64,000 nt of DNA from Rostratula benghalensis. Its lineage: Eukaryota; Chordata; Aves; Charadriiformes; Rostratulidae. Shown here piece by piece: positions 63,207 through 64,000 of the stretch. A program made the translations under genes and the position numbers. The notes beneath the pieces are model-generated. The model made no database searches, was not told the DNA's origin, and worked only from the letters and a program-made list of their open reading frames with translations. How positions within the stretch are numbered: the stretch's first letter is position 1; every line of letters starts with the position of its first letter. The DNA lies in assembly GCA_013399305.1 (NCBI GenBank), contig VXAI01000301.1, positions 324,132 through 388,131 on the forward strand. Direction: 5' to 3'.

Positions 63207-64000
63207 GTAAGTAAATACTCACTGCTGGCTTTCCTGCGTACACCATGAGGCTGTACAGGATGGGATTTGTTGTACACAAGGACAAGCTGCTTCTGGAACC
63301 TTACACCCCCTTGCTCTAATAAATCAACAGCTGTTTGGCAAGGACGCAGGAATTTTCTTATTTACCCAAAACTTGGTATTTACAGCTATTCCCCCATGGC
63401 GTGGGTGGTCACTGTTCACTTCCCGTGGCTGCTCAGTGAGAACAGCACCTCCCACACGGTGCTGAAGTAGTCTCTGGTGGAGCATCTTTTCCAGTCCCCA
63501 CCACAGACCTGTTTTGCTCCACGTGGTGTGGCGGGCTGGCTCGGAGAAAGGTGATGTGCTGTACACCAAGGGTATCACACAATCTCCTGGGTGGAGAGTG
63601 ACCTGACCCCAGACAGCTTTAAATGCTGTTTAAAGTAGCTGGAGTGTTGGCAATCAAGGCCAGATTCCAACGTCCTCAGTGAGTTCTGGAACCAGCCCTC
63701 TGGTTAAATGGGAATGTCTCTTTCCAGCTCCTGTTTAGAGCACGTTTGGAGGTCTTGTCTGATCCTATCCACAAGGTCAAGCTTCCCCACAAGGGAAGCA
63801 GCTTATGGACCTAGAGGTGCTTGGTGGTTTGCCACGCAGCCTCCTGTGGACTGCAGGCTTCCAGCTGGACTCAGACACAGGGCTGGGGGGACACCAGTGT
63901 TTCATTGACAGATGCAGGCACTGGTGCAGAGTTCAGACCCTGGGGCTCTGGGAAGATGAGGCATCAGCACTGAAATCACCTCAGAGAGCTGTTCGGTGCA
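63207..64000. other. Noncoding end of window
   Basis: Moderately GC-rich DNA with short ORFs on both strands and nothing recognisable. Confidence 0.45.

Overview
The window looks like avian (at least sauropsid) nuclear DNA. It is AT-rich, has no bacterial-style gene packing, carries several CR1 LINE 3' ends with bird-type tails (ATTCTATGA or a repeated ATTCTGTG), has few microsatellites, and shows no recognisable LTR elements or SINEs. No long open reading frame belongs to a protein I recognise. Almost all of the 64 kb is intronic or intergenic.

The main result is on the + strand. Two short segments, 25729-25811 and 29444-29505, each have a good splice acceptor and donor. When joined in phase they encode one complete 34-residue tetratricopeptide (TPR) unit. 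The junction falls between helix A (ALCRRAYAHVKC) and helix B (KEAIGDANKAVQLDP). The pattern of conserved and unusual residues (R7, A8, Y9, H11, N16, A20, D23, A24, K26, L30, P32) resembles the first TPR of the co-chaperone SGT1 (SUGT1) more than a generic TPR. I did not find the CS or SGS domains of SGT1, so this is either part of a larger or divergent TPR gene or a diverged duplicate.

Some weaker, phase-compatible segments could extend that gene: 8018-8146 (possible 5' exon with an ATG), 32701-32783, 40186-40291, and alternatively 2741-2861 or 27885-28001. Two unrelated weak exon candidates are a membrane-segment exon on the - strand at 43864-44028 and a + strand exon at 63103-63206.

Layout: 1-8 kb is noncoding, with a CR1 at 1.75-2.2 kb. 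8-25.7 kb holds the possible first exon, two CR1 copies and old amniote repeats. 25.7-33 kb holds the TPR exons and a duplicated, unidentified repeat (24.3 and 29.2 kb). 33-56 kb is noncoding, with CR1 copies near 33-34 and 45 kb. 56-64 kb is visibly richer in GC and short ORFs but has no gene I can support. Everything rests on reading the sequence; no similarity search was run.
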